Assembly (NCBI GenBank): GCA_003486945.1
Contig: DNFL01000265.1
Span: 1 to 12,455 of the forward strand
From: Hyphomonas sp.
Lineage (GTDB): Bacteria; Pseudomonadota; Alphaproteobacteria; Caulobacterales; Hyphomonadaceae
Direction: 5' to 3'
Length of the DNA: 12,455 nucleotides
This document shows positions 6,915 to 12,455 of this stretch, one piece after another. The notes under the pieces were generated by a model. The model saw only the letters and a list, made by a program, of their open reading frames with translations. It made no database searches and was not told the origin of the DNA. A program made the translations under genes and the position numbers. How positions within the stretch are numbered: position 1 is the stretch's first letter; each line of letters opens with the position of its first letter.

Positions 6915-8495
6915 TCAGTCTGCGGGTGCCGCAACAAGGCCCAGCGCGCGGGCCATGATGTGGTAGATCTCGTTCTGCTCGATCACGCCGGTCATCAGGT
7001 TGGCGCCGGGCCCGGAAGCGAAGGCGGCAACGTCTTCGCCGCCGTGCGTTTCGGAATAGAGCGGCACGAGGGCGGGCTGCCGGAAATCGGGGTCGTAAGT
7101 ATCGGTGTTGGTCAGGTCCTGCCGGGCACAGTCCCAGATGTCCTTGCCGTCTTCGCCTTTGCCTGAAACGCGGCAGGCGCCAGGGCCGTTGGCATAAGAC
7201 AGCGTTGTGTAAGGCATGCCATCTTCTGCGATCGAGCCGCCTTCTCCGCCGAGGCCCGATACCGCAAGCCCGAGGATCGGATTGCCGCGCTGCGGATAGC
7301 CCGCAATGCTCAGCGTGTGCGAATGGTCCGCCGTGACGATGATCAGCGTCTCTTCCGGGTTCGTCATTTCCAGCGCCGCGGCAACCGCGGCATCAAACGC
7401 CATCGCATCTTCAAGCGCGCGGATGGCATTGCCGCCATGGTGCGCATGGTCGATACGTCCGCCTTCCACCATCAGCACGAAGCCTTCCGGGTTCTGCGAC
7501 AGACGGGTGATCGCTGCGCGGGTCAGGTCTGCGATATGCGGCTCGCCGGCCTTGTCCTTCGCGCGGTCGAGTTCGAACTGCATGTGTGAGGGCTCGAACA
7601 GGCCGAGCAGTTTCACATCCGAAACAAAGTCGATGGCTTCGAATCCAGCCTTGTCGAAAACGAACTTGTGCTTGTCGGATTTGGCAGTCCATTCGCCGAT
7701 CAGGTCGCGGCCATCCGTGCGTTCGCCGGACTTGCCTTCATATTCCGGGTCCGGAGTTTCCTTTGGCAGGAACTTTTCGCGCCCGCCGCCGAGCACAATG
7801 TCGAAGTCCACGGCCGTCGTTTCGATGAACTGGCGGGCGATATCCTTGCACGCATCCGAAGAGGCACCGCGCATATCGCTGTCGGCCTCCCAGTTGCGGT
7901 GCACGACTTTCGAGTAGGTGGCTGCCGGTGTCGCATGGGTGATGCGGGCGGTGGAAACAAGGCCTGTGGCCAGCCCGGCGCGCGAGGCGAATTCGAAAAC
8001 GGTGTCGGCTTCATTGCCGGGCAGGGTGGCGCAATTGCCGAAGCCGACCGCACTGGTCACGCCGAGAACGCCGGAGAGCGTCTTCATGCCGCTGACCATC
8101 GCCGCCGCCGTGCCGGCGGAATCGGCGACCTGGAAATTGTGGCTGTAGGTTTTCGACAGCGCCGAATAGGGCAGCGAATCCATCGCGAGGTGATGGCTCT
8201 CGCCGTCTTCGCCGGCAGACTGGCCGGCATAGATGCGCGCGGCGGTGATGGTGGAAATGCCCATGCCGTCGCCGATGAAGAGGATGACATTCTTCGCCGG
8301 CTTGATCCCGCGCGCTGCGATGCGCGCCTCCACGGCCGCTTCGGCGGCGAGGTAATAGCTGTCGCCGGACTGCAGGGCGATGAAGGTTTCGCGTGCGGGA
8401 ACGATGGTGGCTTCGGCGGAAGGCGCTGTTCCATCGGATTGGCAGGCGCCGAGCGCGGTGAGAACAGCAAGGCTGGCAATGAGGGCAGGGCGCAT
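6915..8495 (-). CDS. Alkaline phosphatase, predicted lipoprotein
   Basis: Metal-dependent phosphomonoesterase of the PhoA superfamily, 526 residues, releasing phosphate from organic esters outside the cytoplasm. The N-terminus is a lipoprotein signal (MRPALIASLAVLTALGAC) with lipobox LGAC and acylation expected at Cys18. Active-site residues visible are Asp76 (FIGDGMG), nucleophile Ser126 (ADSAGTAAAM), Thr189 (HATPAA), Glu344, Asp349 and His353 (VEGGRIDHAHH), Asp390 and His391 (TADHSH), and His484 (ETHGG). His187 and His350 replace E. coli Asp153 and Lys328, as in mammalian-type enzymes and many marine bacterial ones. A low-conservation insert lies at about 245-290. It is the third gene of a minus-strand series after gluQRS and the transporter, with a 64-base gap holding a PHO-box-like site, so it probably has its own promoter. 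Confidence 0.96.
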   Translation of the reverse strand: MRPALIASLAVLTALGACQSDGTAPSAEATIVPARETFIALQSGDSYYLAAEAAVEARIAARGIKPAKNVILFIGDGMGISTITAARIYAGQSAGEDGESHHLAMDSLPYSALSKTYSHNFQVADSAGTAAAMVSGMKTLSGVLGVTSAVGFGNCATLPGNEADTVFEFASRAGLATGLVSTARITHATPAATYSKVVHRNWEADSDMRGASSDACKDIARQFIETTAVDFDIVLGGGREKFLPKETPDPEYEGKSGERTDGRDLIGEWTAKSDKHKFVFDKAGFEAIDFVSDVKLLGLFEPSHMQFELDRAKDKAGEPHIADLTRAAITRLSQNPEGFVLMVEGGRIDHAHHGGNAIRALEDAMAFDAAVAAALEMTNPEETLIIVTADHSHTLSIAGYPQRGNPILGLAVSGLGGEGGSIAEDGMPYTTLSYANGPGACRVSGKGEDGKDIWDCARQDLTNTDTYDPDFRQPALVPLYSETHGGEDVAAFASGPGANLMTGVIEQNEIYHIMARALGLVAAPAD

Positions 8496-8531
8496 GGGTC
8501 GGTCTCCGGCGGTGTCTCTTTGAAACGCCTT

Positions 8532-8549
8532 AGCGCAGGATCATGACAG
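8532..8549 (-). promoter_or_regulatory. PHO-box-like site upstream of the alkaline phosphatase
   Basis: Read on the minus strand, the sequence is CTGTCAT-GATC-CTGCGCT, ending 36 bases before the phosphatase ATG. The known PhoB box has two 7-base direct repeats close to CTGTCAT separated by 4 bases. The first half matches 7 of 7; the second matches 4 of 7 at the correct 11-base period. Position and target gene fit phosphate-starvation control. The weak second half keeps confidence moderate. Confidence 0.45.
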
Positions 8550-8559
8550 TGGCGACCCG

Positions 8560-9474
8560 TTACGGGGCGGGAGGCGCTTTCGGTTTCTGGCGCTGGGCAA
8601 GCCAGACGGCGACCAGGATTGCGCCCGCACCTGCGGCCTGGATCGTCGTCAGCGGCTCCTTGAACAGGCCCCAGGAAATCGCAGCGGCAACCACTGGCTG
8701 GGCGAGAACAAGGATTCCGGCAATGGCAGTATCGGTGGAGCCGAGCCCGGAAATGATCAGGCCTTGCCCGGCCACCTGTACGATAATCGCCAGCGCCAGC
8801 GGCATCGCGAAACCGGCCAGCGTCGCGGGCATGAACCGCTCGCCCGAAAGCGCCACGATGAGGAAAGCCATGCCGGCTTCGAACACGCTCAGCCAGAACA
8901 TCGCCTCAACCCCGCCGAGCGTGCGCCGCGCGAGTTTCGAGAACAGCATGTAGAAGGACACGAACACCGCGGCTGCCAGCGCGAGCAGATCGCCCCGCAG
9001 CGCGCCGCCGGTCAAAACCTTTCCGCCGAGCGACAGCGCCGCCGCGCCTGCAACAGCGAGTACGGCCGCAACCGCCCAGTTCATTCCCGGCCGTTCCTTC
9101 AGGAAAGCCCAGGCCGCAAGGCCGACGAGAACATTGCCGAGGTTCACGATGAAGGTGGCGTTCGAGACGCTCGTCATCGTCAGGCTCCAGTGCCAGAGCG
9201 CCATGTCGAGCGTGAAGAAGAGGGCGGCAAGGAAAACCGCGCGGTTCGGCTTGCCGGGAAGGCGCCGGTCAACCACCAGCACGAGAACGAACAGCATCGG
9301 CACCGCGAACAGGTAGCGCCAGAAGGCAATCGCCTGCGGGCCGAGATCGTCGAGACCAAGGCGCAGGCCGATCGGCGCGAAGCCGAGCGCAATGCCGCCG
9401 CCAAGCACCATCAGCGGGCCAAGCCAGGGACGGTGTTCTTTGACGGGGCGAGGCTGCGGAACGGTGTTGGTCAT
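8560..9474 (-). CDS. EamA-family (DMT superfamily) transporter
   Basis: Integral inner-membrane protein of 304 residues with about ten hydrophobic helices arranged as two repeated five-helix EamA halves (about 18-150 and 160-294). The first half ends with LKERPGMNWAVAAVLAVAG; the second has the matching FKEPLTTIQAAGAGAILVAV, the usual family signature at each half's end. Members export or import small metabolites such as amino acids or nucleotides; the substrate here is unknown. The ATG overlaps the gluQRS stop by four bases (ATGA, 9471-9474), implying translational coupling. This gene order makes it a probable gluQRS operon partner, although no functional link is established. Confidence 0.93.
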   Translation of the reverse strand: MTNTVPQPRPVKEHRPWLGPLMVLGGGIALGFAPIGLRLGLDDLGPQAIAFWRYLFAVPMLFVLVLVVDRRLPGKPNRAVFLAALFFTLDMALWHWSLTMTSVSNATFIVNLGNVLVGLAAWAFLKERPGMNWAVAAVLAVAGAAALSLGGKVLTGGALRGDLLALAAAVFVSFYMLFSKLARRTLGGVEAMFWLSVFEAGMAFLIVALSGERFMPATLAGFAMPLALAIIVQVAGQGLIISGLGSTDTAIAGILVLAQPVVAAAISWGLFKEPLTTIQAAGAGAILVAVWLAQRQKPKAPPAP

Positions 9475-10319
9475 CCGGCGCGCGTCATTGCGCGAATATC
9501 GTCCGGCGTCATCCCTTCTTTTCTGAAGTCGCTGAGACTTTTGTCCCCGAACCGTTTCGACAGCTTCTTTCCGTCCGGCCCGAGGATCAGCGGATGGAAA
9601 TGATAGACAGGCTGCGGCCAGCCCATCAGGGCCTGAAGCAGGGTGTGAACCGAAGTCACTTCCCGCAGATCTTCGCCGCGGATGATGTGGGTGACGCCCT
9701 GCAGGGCATCATCATGGCAGCAGGCGAGATGGTAACTTGCCGGCGTATCCTTGCGCGCGAGCACGACATCGCCAAACCGTTCCGGCCGGGCAGGCACGGT
9801 GCGAAGACCCTGCCGGTCGGCCCAGACGGCATAGCTGAGGGTGTCAAAGGCCGGGCCCAGCTCTTCCCGCGCGGCGGCCAGTGACAGGCGCCAGGCGAAG
9901 GGCGCGTTGTGTGCCAGCCGCCGCTCTTCTTCCTCCGGTGCCAGCGGGTGGCTGACGAGGCCGCCTTCATCCGGATCGGCCCCGGCGGGCAGGCGCGCGG
10001 CAATCTCGCGCCGGGTGAGAAAACAGCGGTAGACAAGCCCCCGCGCGCGAAGCGCGTTGAGTGCGGCTTCATACTCGGCAAAGTGCTCCGACTGGCGGCG
10101 CACCGCGCCCGACCAGCGAAGTCCCAGCCAGGCAAGGTCCTCGTAGATGCCGGTTTCGTAGTCCGGCCGGCACCGGGTCTGGTCAATATCCTCGATCCGG
10201 AGAAGCACTTCTGCACCGGTTACCGCCGCCTCGTCCCAGACCGCAAAGGCGGAGGCGGCGTGCCCAAGGTGCAGGCGTCCGGTCGGGGAAGGGGCGAATC
10301 GGGTGCGGAACAGGGCCAT
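9471..10319 (-). CDS. gluQ: Glutamyl-Q tRNA(Asp) synthetase
   Basis: Also called GluQRS or YadB. It activates glutamate and attaches it to queuosine at position 34 of tRNA(Asp). The 282-residue protein is a GluRS-like catalytic domain without the anticodon-binding domain, the defining difference from GltX. Motifs seen are FAPSPTGRLHLGH (HIGH-type, 8-20), RIEDIDQTR (41-49), RGEDL (214-218) and KKLSKR (KMSKS-type, 251-256). In E. coli the enzyme carries a zinc site made of three Cys and one Tyr; here only Cys99 remains near that place, so zinc is probably absent. I chose the ATG at 10319 because the family begins a few residues before TRFAPSPTG; the open frame runs back to 10499, but that part is unlike the family and overlaps the divergent gene. 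Confidence 0.93.
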   Translation of the reverse strand: MALFRTRFAPSPTGRLHLGHAASAFAVWDEAAVTGAEVLLRIEDIDQTRCRPDYETGIYEDLAWLGLRWSGAVRRQSEHFAEYEAALNALRARGLVYRCFLTRREIAARLPAGADPDEGGLVSHPLAPEEEERRLAHNAPFAWRLSLAAAREELGPAFDTLSYAVWADRQGLRTVPARPERFGDVVLARKDTPASYHLACCHDDALQGVTHIIRGEDLREVTSVHTLLQALMGWPQPVYHFHPLILGPDGKKLSKRFGDKSLSDFRKEGMTPDDIRAMTRAG

Positions 10320-10322
10320 CAG

Positions 10323-10351
10323 ATTACAGGAACAGCGTTTCCTTGTTGCAA
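10323..10351 (-). promoter_or_regulatory. Candidate sigma-70 promoter for gluQRS
   Basis: On the minus strand TTGCAA (10351-10346) is followed by exactly 17 bases and then TGTAAT (10328-10323). The -10 element has one mismatch to TATAAT and the -35 two to TTGACA. Only three bases separate the -10 from the ATG at 10319, so transcription would begin at or within the start codon. This means a leaderless message or a false match. No clear Shine-Dalgarno site precedes this ATG. Confidence 0.35.
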
Positions 10352-10371
10352 GGATTTGGTAAGAAACGTAT
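10343..10371 (+). promoter_or_regulatory. Weak candidate promoter for the 10400 gene
   Basis: TTGTTG (10343-10348), 17 bases, then ACGTAT (10366-10371) is a weak sigma-70-like pair, placed 28 bases before the ATG at 10400. It overlaps the -35 region of the opposing gluQRS promoter candidate. If real, the two divergent genes would compete for polymerase. Confidence 0.2.
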
Positions 10372-10399
10372 CGCCTTGAGGCGTGAGAGGGTAGCTCTG

Positions 10400-11467
10400 A
10401 TGTTGATCGCCGGCTGGCTTGAGACCGCCGATAAGTGGCTGAAAACAAACGTGCCGGGGTCCGAATGGCTGGACCTCGTCGGCGCGGGCGTTGTCGCATT
10501 TGCTGCCGTCCTTGCCTTCCTCTGGCTGACCGGGCGTGTCCTCAGGGTCACAGCCTCCATTTACAACGCCGCCAAGGCGCGCGCCGCGAAGGCGAGCAAG
10601 TCGCCCGGTTTCCGCATCCTGCTGGCCAAGCCGGAAGGCGGCCTCAGCCGGCGCACCGACAAATGGCTGACGCAGGCGCTGACCGCGAACCTGCCGATTT
10701 ATGCGTTCGGCGCACCGTTCACCCTCGTTCCCATGGGTCGCATCAAGGGCGGGCTCGAAACCGCATCGGTCGCCCGCGCACGCAAGCGTATGGCGATTGC
10801 CGACGCCGACCTGTTCGTCTGGGTCAGCCGGCACGGCAAGGGCGAGCGCGGCCTAGAGCTGCACGGCCTCAGCCGCGGCGGCGGTCTTTCGCCGGCAGAT
10901 GCCCGCCTCTTCACCATTGCCCTGCCGGGCGCGCGCAAGGCGCAGACGGCAGAAGTCGCCCGCGTTGCGGCTTATCTCATCGCCAAGCAGCTGCAGCCAG
11001 CGCTCAGCGATCCGCAGGCGTTCCGCGCCGAAAAGATCCGCGACCTTGCCGCCGAACTCGACAGCGTGATGACCGCCGATCTGCCGGTCTCGCAGACGCT
11101 GCGCTCGGAAATCGAGGCGGACTATTGCGCCGCCGGTGTGCGCGTCGCCGAAGAGCTTGGCGAATTGTCCGCACTCGACAAGGTGATCCAGCTGCGCCGC
11201 CGACATCTTGAGGAAGCCAACCTCAAGGCCGATACCGGCCGCATCATCCAGGCCAAGCTCGAACTCGGCCGTGCGTTGATCGTGCGCGCCGAAAAGCAAT
11301 TCGATCAGGCTGTGGTGAAAGAGGCGATCATGCACCTCGCCGCCGCCGTGGAAGGCCTGCGCGCCGATCCGACCATCCAGCGCGCGCAGTCAGCATCTGA
11401 TGCGCTGTTCAAGGCGCAGGCGATGATCGAATCGCGCAAGCGCTTTTCGCTGAACTTCGGGTCGTAG
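10400..11467 (+). CDS. Membrane-anchored protein with helical-repeat C-terminus, unknown function
   Basis: No named family recognised. The 355-residue product has one hydrophobic helix near residues 26-44 (LVGAGVVAFAAVLAFLWLTG) followed by basic residues (RVLRV, then AAKARAAKASK). It is probably a single-pass inner-membrane protein with its bulk in the cytoplasm. Residues about 70-190 look like an alpha/beta domain (FRILLAKPEGG, DLFVWVSRHGKGERGLELHG). Residues 200-350 are almost wholly helical with Ala/Leu/Glu patterns that resemble TPR-type repeats, without a clear consensus. ATG 10400 is chosen because GAGAGGG (10385-10391) lies eight bases upstream; the longer open frame overlaps gluQRS and looks non-coding. 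It is divergent from gluQRS and ends six bases from the msrA stop. A scaffold or signalling role is a guess. Confidence 0.8.
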   Translation: MLIAGWLETADKWLKTNVPGSEWLDLVGAGVVAFAAVLAFLWLTGRVLRVTASIYNAAKARAAKASKSPGFRILLAKPEGGLSRRTDKWLTQALTANLPIYAFGAPFTLVPMGRIKGGLETASVARARKRMAIADADLFVWVSRHGKGERGLELHGLSRGGGLSPADARLFTIALPGARKAQTAEVARVAAYLIAKQLQPALSDPQAFRAEKIRDLAAELDSVMTADLPVSQTLRSEIEADYCAAGVRVAEELGELSALDKVIQLRRRHLEEANLKADTGRIIQAKLELGRALIVRAEKQFDQAVVKEAIMHLAAAVEGLRADPTIQRAQSASDALFKAQAMIESRKRFSLNFGS

Positions 11468-11473
11468 CGGGAT

Positions 11474-12130
11474 TTATCCCACCTTCACCGGAGGAAGCGG
11501 ACAGCTCACACCCGTGCCGCCAATCCCGCAATAGCCGTTCGGGTTCTTGGCAAGGTATTGCTGGTGGTAGCCCTCGGCGAGGTAGACTTCCGTACGCGGA
11601 GCAAGATCTGTCGTCACCGCGGCGCGGTGGCCGGCAGCGGCCAGCTCGGCATTGTAGGCGGCGATCATCTCGCGCGCGGCCTGCTCCTGCGCCGGCGAGG
11701 CGAAGTAGAGGGCTGAGCGGTACTGCGTGCCGACATCATTGCCTTGGCGCATGCCTTGCGTCGGGTCATGGCTTTCAAGGAAGAGTTTGACGAGCGCGGC
11801 GAACGAGACCTTTGCCGGGTCGAAGATCACCTCGACAATCTCGGTATGGCCGGTGCCGCCGGAGCAGACTTCCTCATAGGTCGGGTTGGGCGTGAGGCCG
11901 CCGGCATAGCCGACACGGGTCAGCCACACGCCCGGGGTCTGCCAGAACAGGCGCTCGGCGCCCCAGAAACAGCCAAGGCCGAACACGGCCGTCTCGAAGC
12001 CGGCAGGGGCTTCGGCCTCCAGCGGCAGGCCGGAAACGTAGTGGACACTGGCGGTCGGGATGGGCCGGGCGCGGCCGGGAAGGGCAGTTTCGGCGGTGGG
12101 CAGGGCAAGGGGCTTGCGGGAGAACAGCAT
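11474..12130 (-). CDS. msrA: Peptide-methionine (S)-S-oxide reductase
   Basis: Repairs oxidised proteins by reducing methionine-S-sulfoxide to methionine, regenerated through thioredoxin. The 218-residue product matches the E. coli-type MsrA in length and layout, including an N-terminal extension of about 45 residues. Catalytic Cys54 lies in GLGCFWGAE (52-60). Also visible are GYAGG at 74-78, the HDPTQ block near 121-125, and the C-terminal resolving cysteines Cys201 and Cys210 in [13 protein letters not shown], equivalent to E. coli Cys198 and Cys206. The ATG at 12130 is chosen over an in-frame ATG at 12184 because AAGGAGG sits nine bases upstream. Convergent with the unknown membrane-anchored gene and divergent from tRNA-Ser. 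Confidence 0.96.
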   Translation of the reverse strand: MLFSRKPLALPTAETALPGRARPIPTASVHYVSGLPLEAEAPAGFETAVFGLGCFWGAERLFWQTPGVWLTRVGYAGGLTPNPTYEEVCSGGTGHTEIVEVIFDPAKVSFAALVKLFLESHDPTQGMRQGNDVGTQYRSALYFASPAQEQAAREMIAAYNAELAAAGHRAAVTTDLAPRTEVYLAEGYHQQYLAKNPNGYCGIGGTGVSCPLPPVKVG

Positions 12131-12139
12131 GGGGCAGTC

Positions 12140-12146
12140 CCTCCTT
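12140..12146 (-). promoter_or_regulatory. Shine-Dalgarno site fixing the msrA start
   Basis: On the minus strand AAGGAGG (12146-12140) lies nine bases before the ATG at 12130. It decides against the upstream in-frame ATG at 12184, whose extra 18 residues are polar and not expected in the family. Confidence 0.75.
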
Positions 12147-12149
12147 TCG

Positions 12150-12165
12150 GTCCCAGATATGGGAC
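12150..12165. promoter_or_regulatory. Perfect inverted repeat in the msrA leader
   Basis: GTCCCA-GATA-TGGGAC is a perfect 6 bp inverted repeat with a 4-base spacer, four bases upstream of the msrA Shine-Dalgarno site. It could be an operator for a dimeric repressor or a hairpin in the messenger leader that affects ribosome access. No known regulator consensus is recognised. Confidence 0.4.
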
Positions 12166-12192
12166 TTCTGCGCTCTTGCGGCAATCACGTGC

Positions 12193-12221
12193 TTGCGAGG
12201 GGCGGGCGCATCCGGTATCTG
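12193..12221 (+). promoter_or_regulatory. Possible tRNA-Ser promoter
   Basis: TTGCGA (12193-12198), 17 bases, then TATCTG (12216-12221) is a partial sigma-70 match followed by GGCCGC. A GC-rich discriminator of this kind is usual for stable-RNA promoters under stringent control. Transcription would start about 20 bases before the tRNA. The -10 matches only 3 of 6. Confidence 0.3.
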
Positions 12222-12248
12222 GGCCGCTTCCTGCCGCAGGGCGGGTGC

Positions 12249-12338
12249 GGAGAGGTGGCCGAGTGGTCGAAGGCGCACGCCTGGAAAGTGTGTAGACGGG
12301 AGACCGTCTCCAGGGTTCGAATCCCTGTCTCTCCGCCA
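12249..12338 (+). tRNA. serT-GGA: tRNA-Ser(GGA)
   Basis: Serine tRNA of 90 bases with encoded CCA. The acceptor stem GGAGAGG pairs with TCTCTCC, with one terminal G-T wobble. The anticodon stem-loop is CACGC-CTGGAAA-GTGTG with anticodon GGA at 12283-12285, reading UCC and UCU. The long variable arm AGACGG-GAGA-CCGTCT is diagnostic of class II serine tRNAs. The T arm is CAGGG-TTCGAAT-CCCTG, and the discriminator base is G as seryl-tRNA synthetase requires. It stands alone in the window; the following sequence resembles a mobile-element end. Confidence 0.97.
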
Positions 12339-12347
12339 GCACTGAGC

Positions 12348-12455
12348 TGTCCGACCCGGACACATAGGTCACAGAATGTTCCGGAGAGATAGGGTACACT
12401 TTCGCCCCGAACGGGTTGTCGACAGTTTGTAGTGTCCTTGCCTCGAGATCAACGT
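12348..12455 (+). mobile_element. Possible left end of an IS481-like insertion sequence (partial)
   Basis: Ten bases after the tRNA an inverted repeat TGTCCG-ACC-CGGACA (12348-12362) begins a stretch with two related direct-repeat units, ACATAGGTCACA (12362-12373) and AGATAGGGTACA (12387-12398), 25 bases apart. From memory this resembles the leader before IS481-type transposase genes in Alphaproteobacteria. A GTG at 12432 opens a frame reading MSLPRDQR to the window end; a DQR motif occurs near the start of such transposases. Only 24 coding bases are present, so this stays tentative. The short hairpin has no T-run, making a tRNA terminator less likely. Confidence 0.3.

Noticed and set aside
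7668..8546. A 292-codon plus-strand open frame opposite the alkaline phosphatase
   Set aside because: Gly/Arg/Ala-rich shadow of a gene with a full set of active-site residues.
10061..10399. Upstream extension of the 10400 gene
   Set aside because: The extension overlaps gluQRS and is Arg/Pro-rich without structure, while the ATG at 10400 has a well-placed ribosome site.
11469..11480. GGGA-TTTA-TCCC inverted repeat between the convergent genes, as a terminator
   Set aside because: A four-base stem with no T-run on either strand is too weak for an intrinsic terminator.
11920..12399. Minus-strand open frame with [11 protein letters not shown] and [14 protein letters not shown] segments
   Set aside because: It is the antisense translation of the tRNA-Ser gene continued into msrA out of frame, a well-known spurious product in databases.

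Overview
This looks like a metagenomic assembly contig joined from two unrelated organisms. Bases 1-13 match the 3' end shared by Illumina TruSeq adapters. Bases 14 to about 1960 are AT-rich. They carry a Bacteroidota-style promoter and one secreted Asp-box/YCF48-like repeat protein of the kind common in Ignavibacteria and Bacteroidota. Between about 1955 and 1968 the sequence switches abruptly to GC-rich DNA with strong Shine-Dalgarno sites and typical alphaproteobacterial genes. I infer a Hyphomonadaceae/Caulobacterales-like host from gene content and style; this was not tested by a search. Both genes at the switch are incomplete: the repeat protein loses its C-terminus and the coiled-coil protein after it probably lacks its N-terminus.

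The alphaproteobacterial part (about 1960-12455) reads, left to right, as follows. On the plus strand: a KRLADLE-repeat coiled-coil protein of unknown function, a DUF952 protein, and class 2 dihydroorotate dehydrogenase (pyrD), whose start overlaps the DUF952 stop by one base. On the minus strand: a zinc-dependent alcohol dehydrogenase, preceded on the same strand by a MmyB-type XRE regulator. Divergent from the regulator is a small four-helix membrane protein, with a palindromic candidate operator in the shared intergenic space. Then, on the minus strand, comes a gluQRS - EamA transporter - alkaline phosphatase series, transcribed in that order. gluQRS and the transporter overlap by 4 bases, and the phosphatase has a PHO-box-like sequence upstream. 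Divergent from gluQRS is a membrane-anchored protein of unknown function, convergent with msrA. The window ends with tRNA-Ser(GGA) on the plus strand, followed at once by a sequence that resembles an insertion-sequence end.

The genes are mostly housekeeping or stress functions: pyrimidine synthesis, tRNA modification, methionine sulfoxide repair, phosphate scavenging and alcohol oxidation. I see no defence, secretion, CRISPR or biosynthetic cluster. The points most worth a second look are the chimeric junction, the possible Pho control of the phosphatase, the operator between the MmyB-type regulator and the membrane protein, and the possible insertion sequence beside the tRNA.
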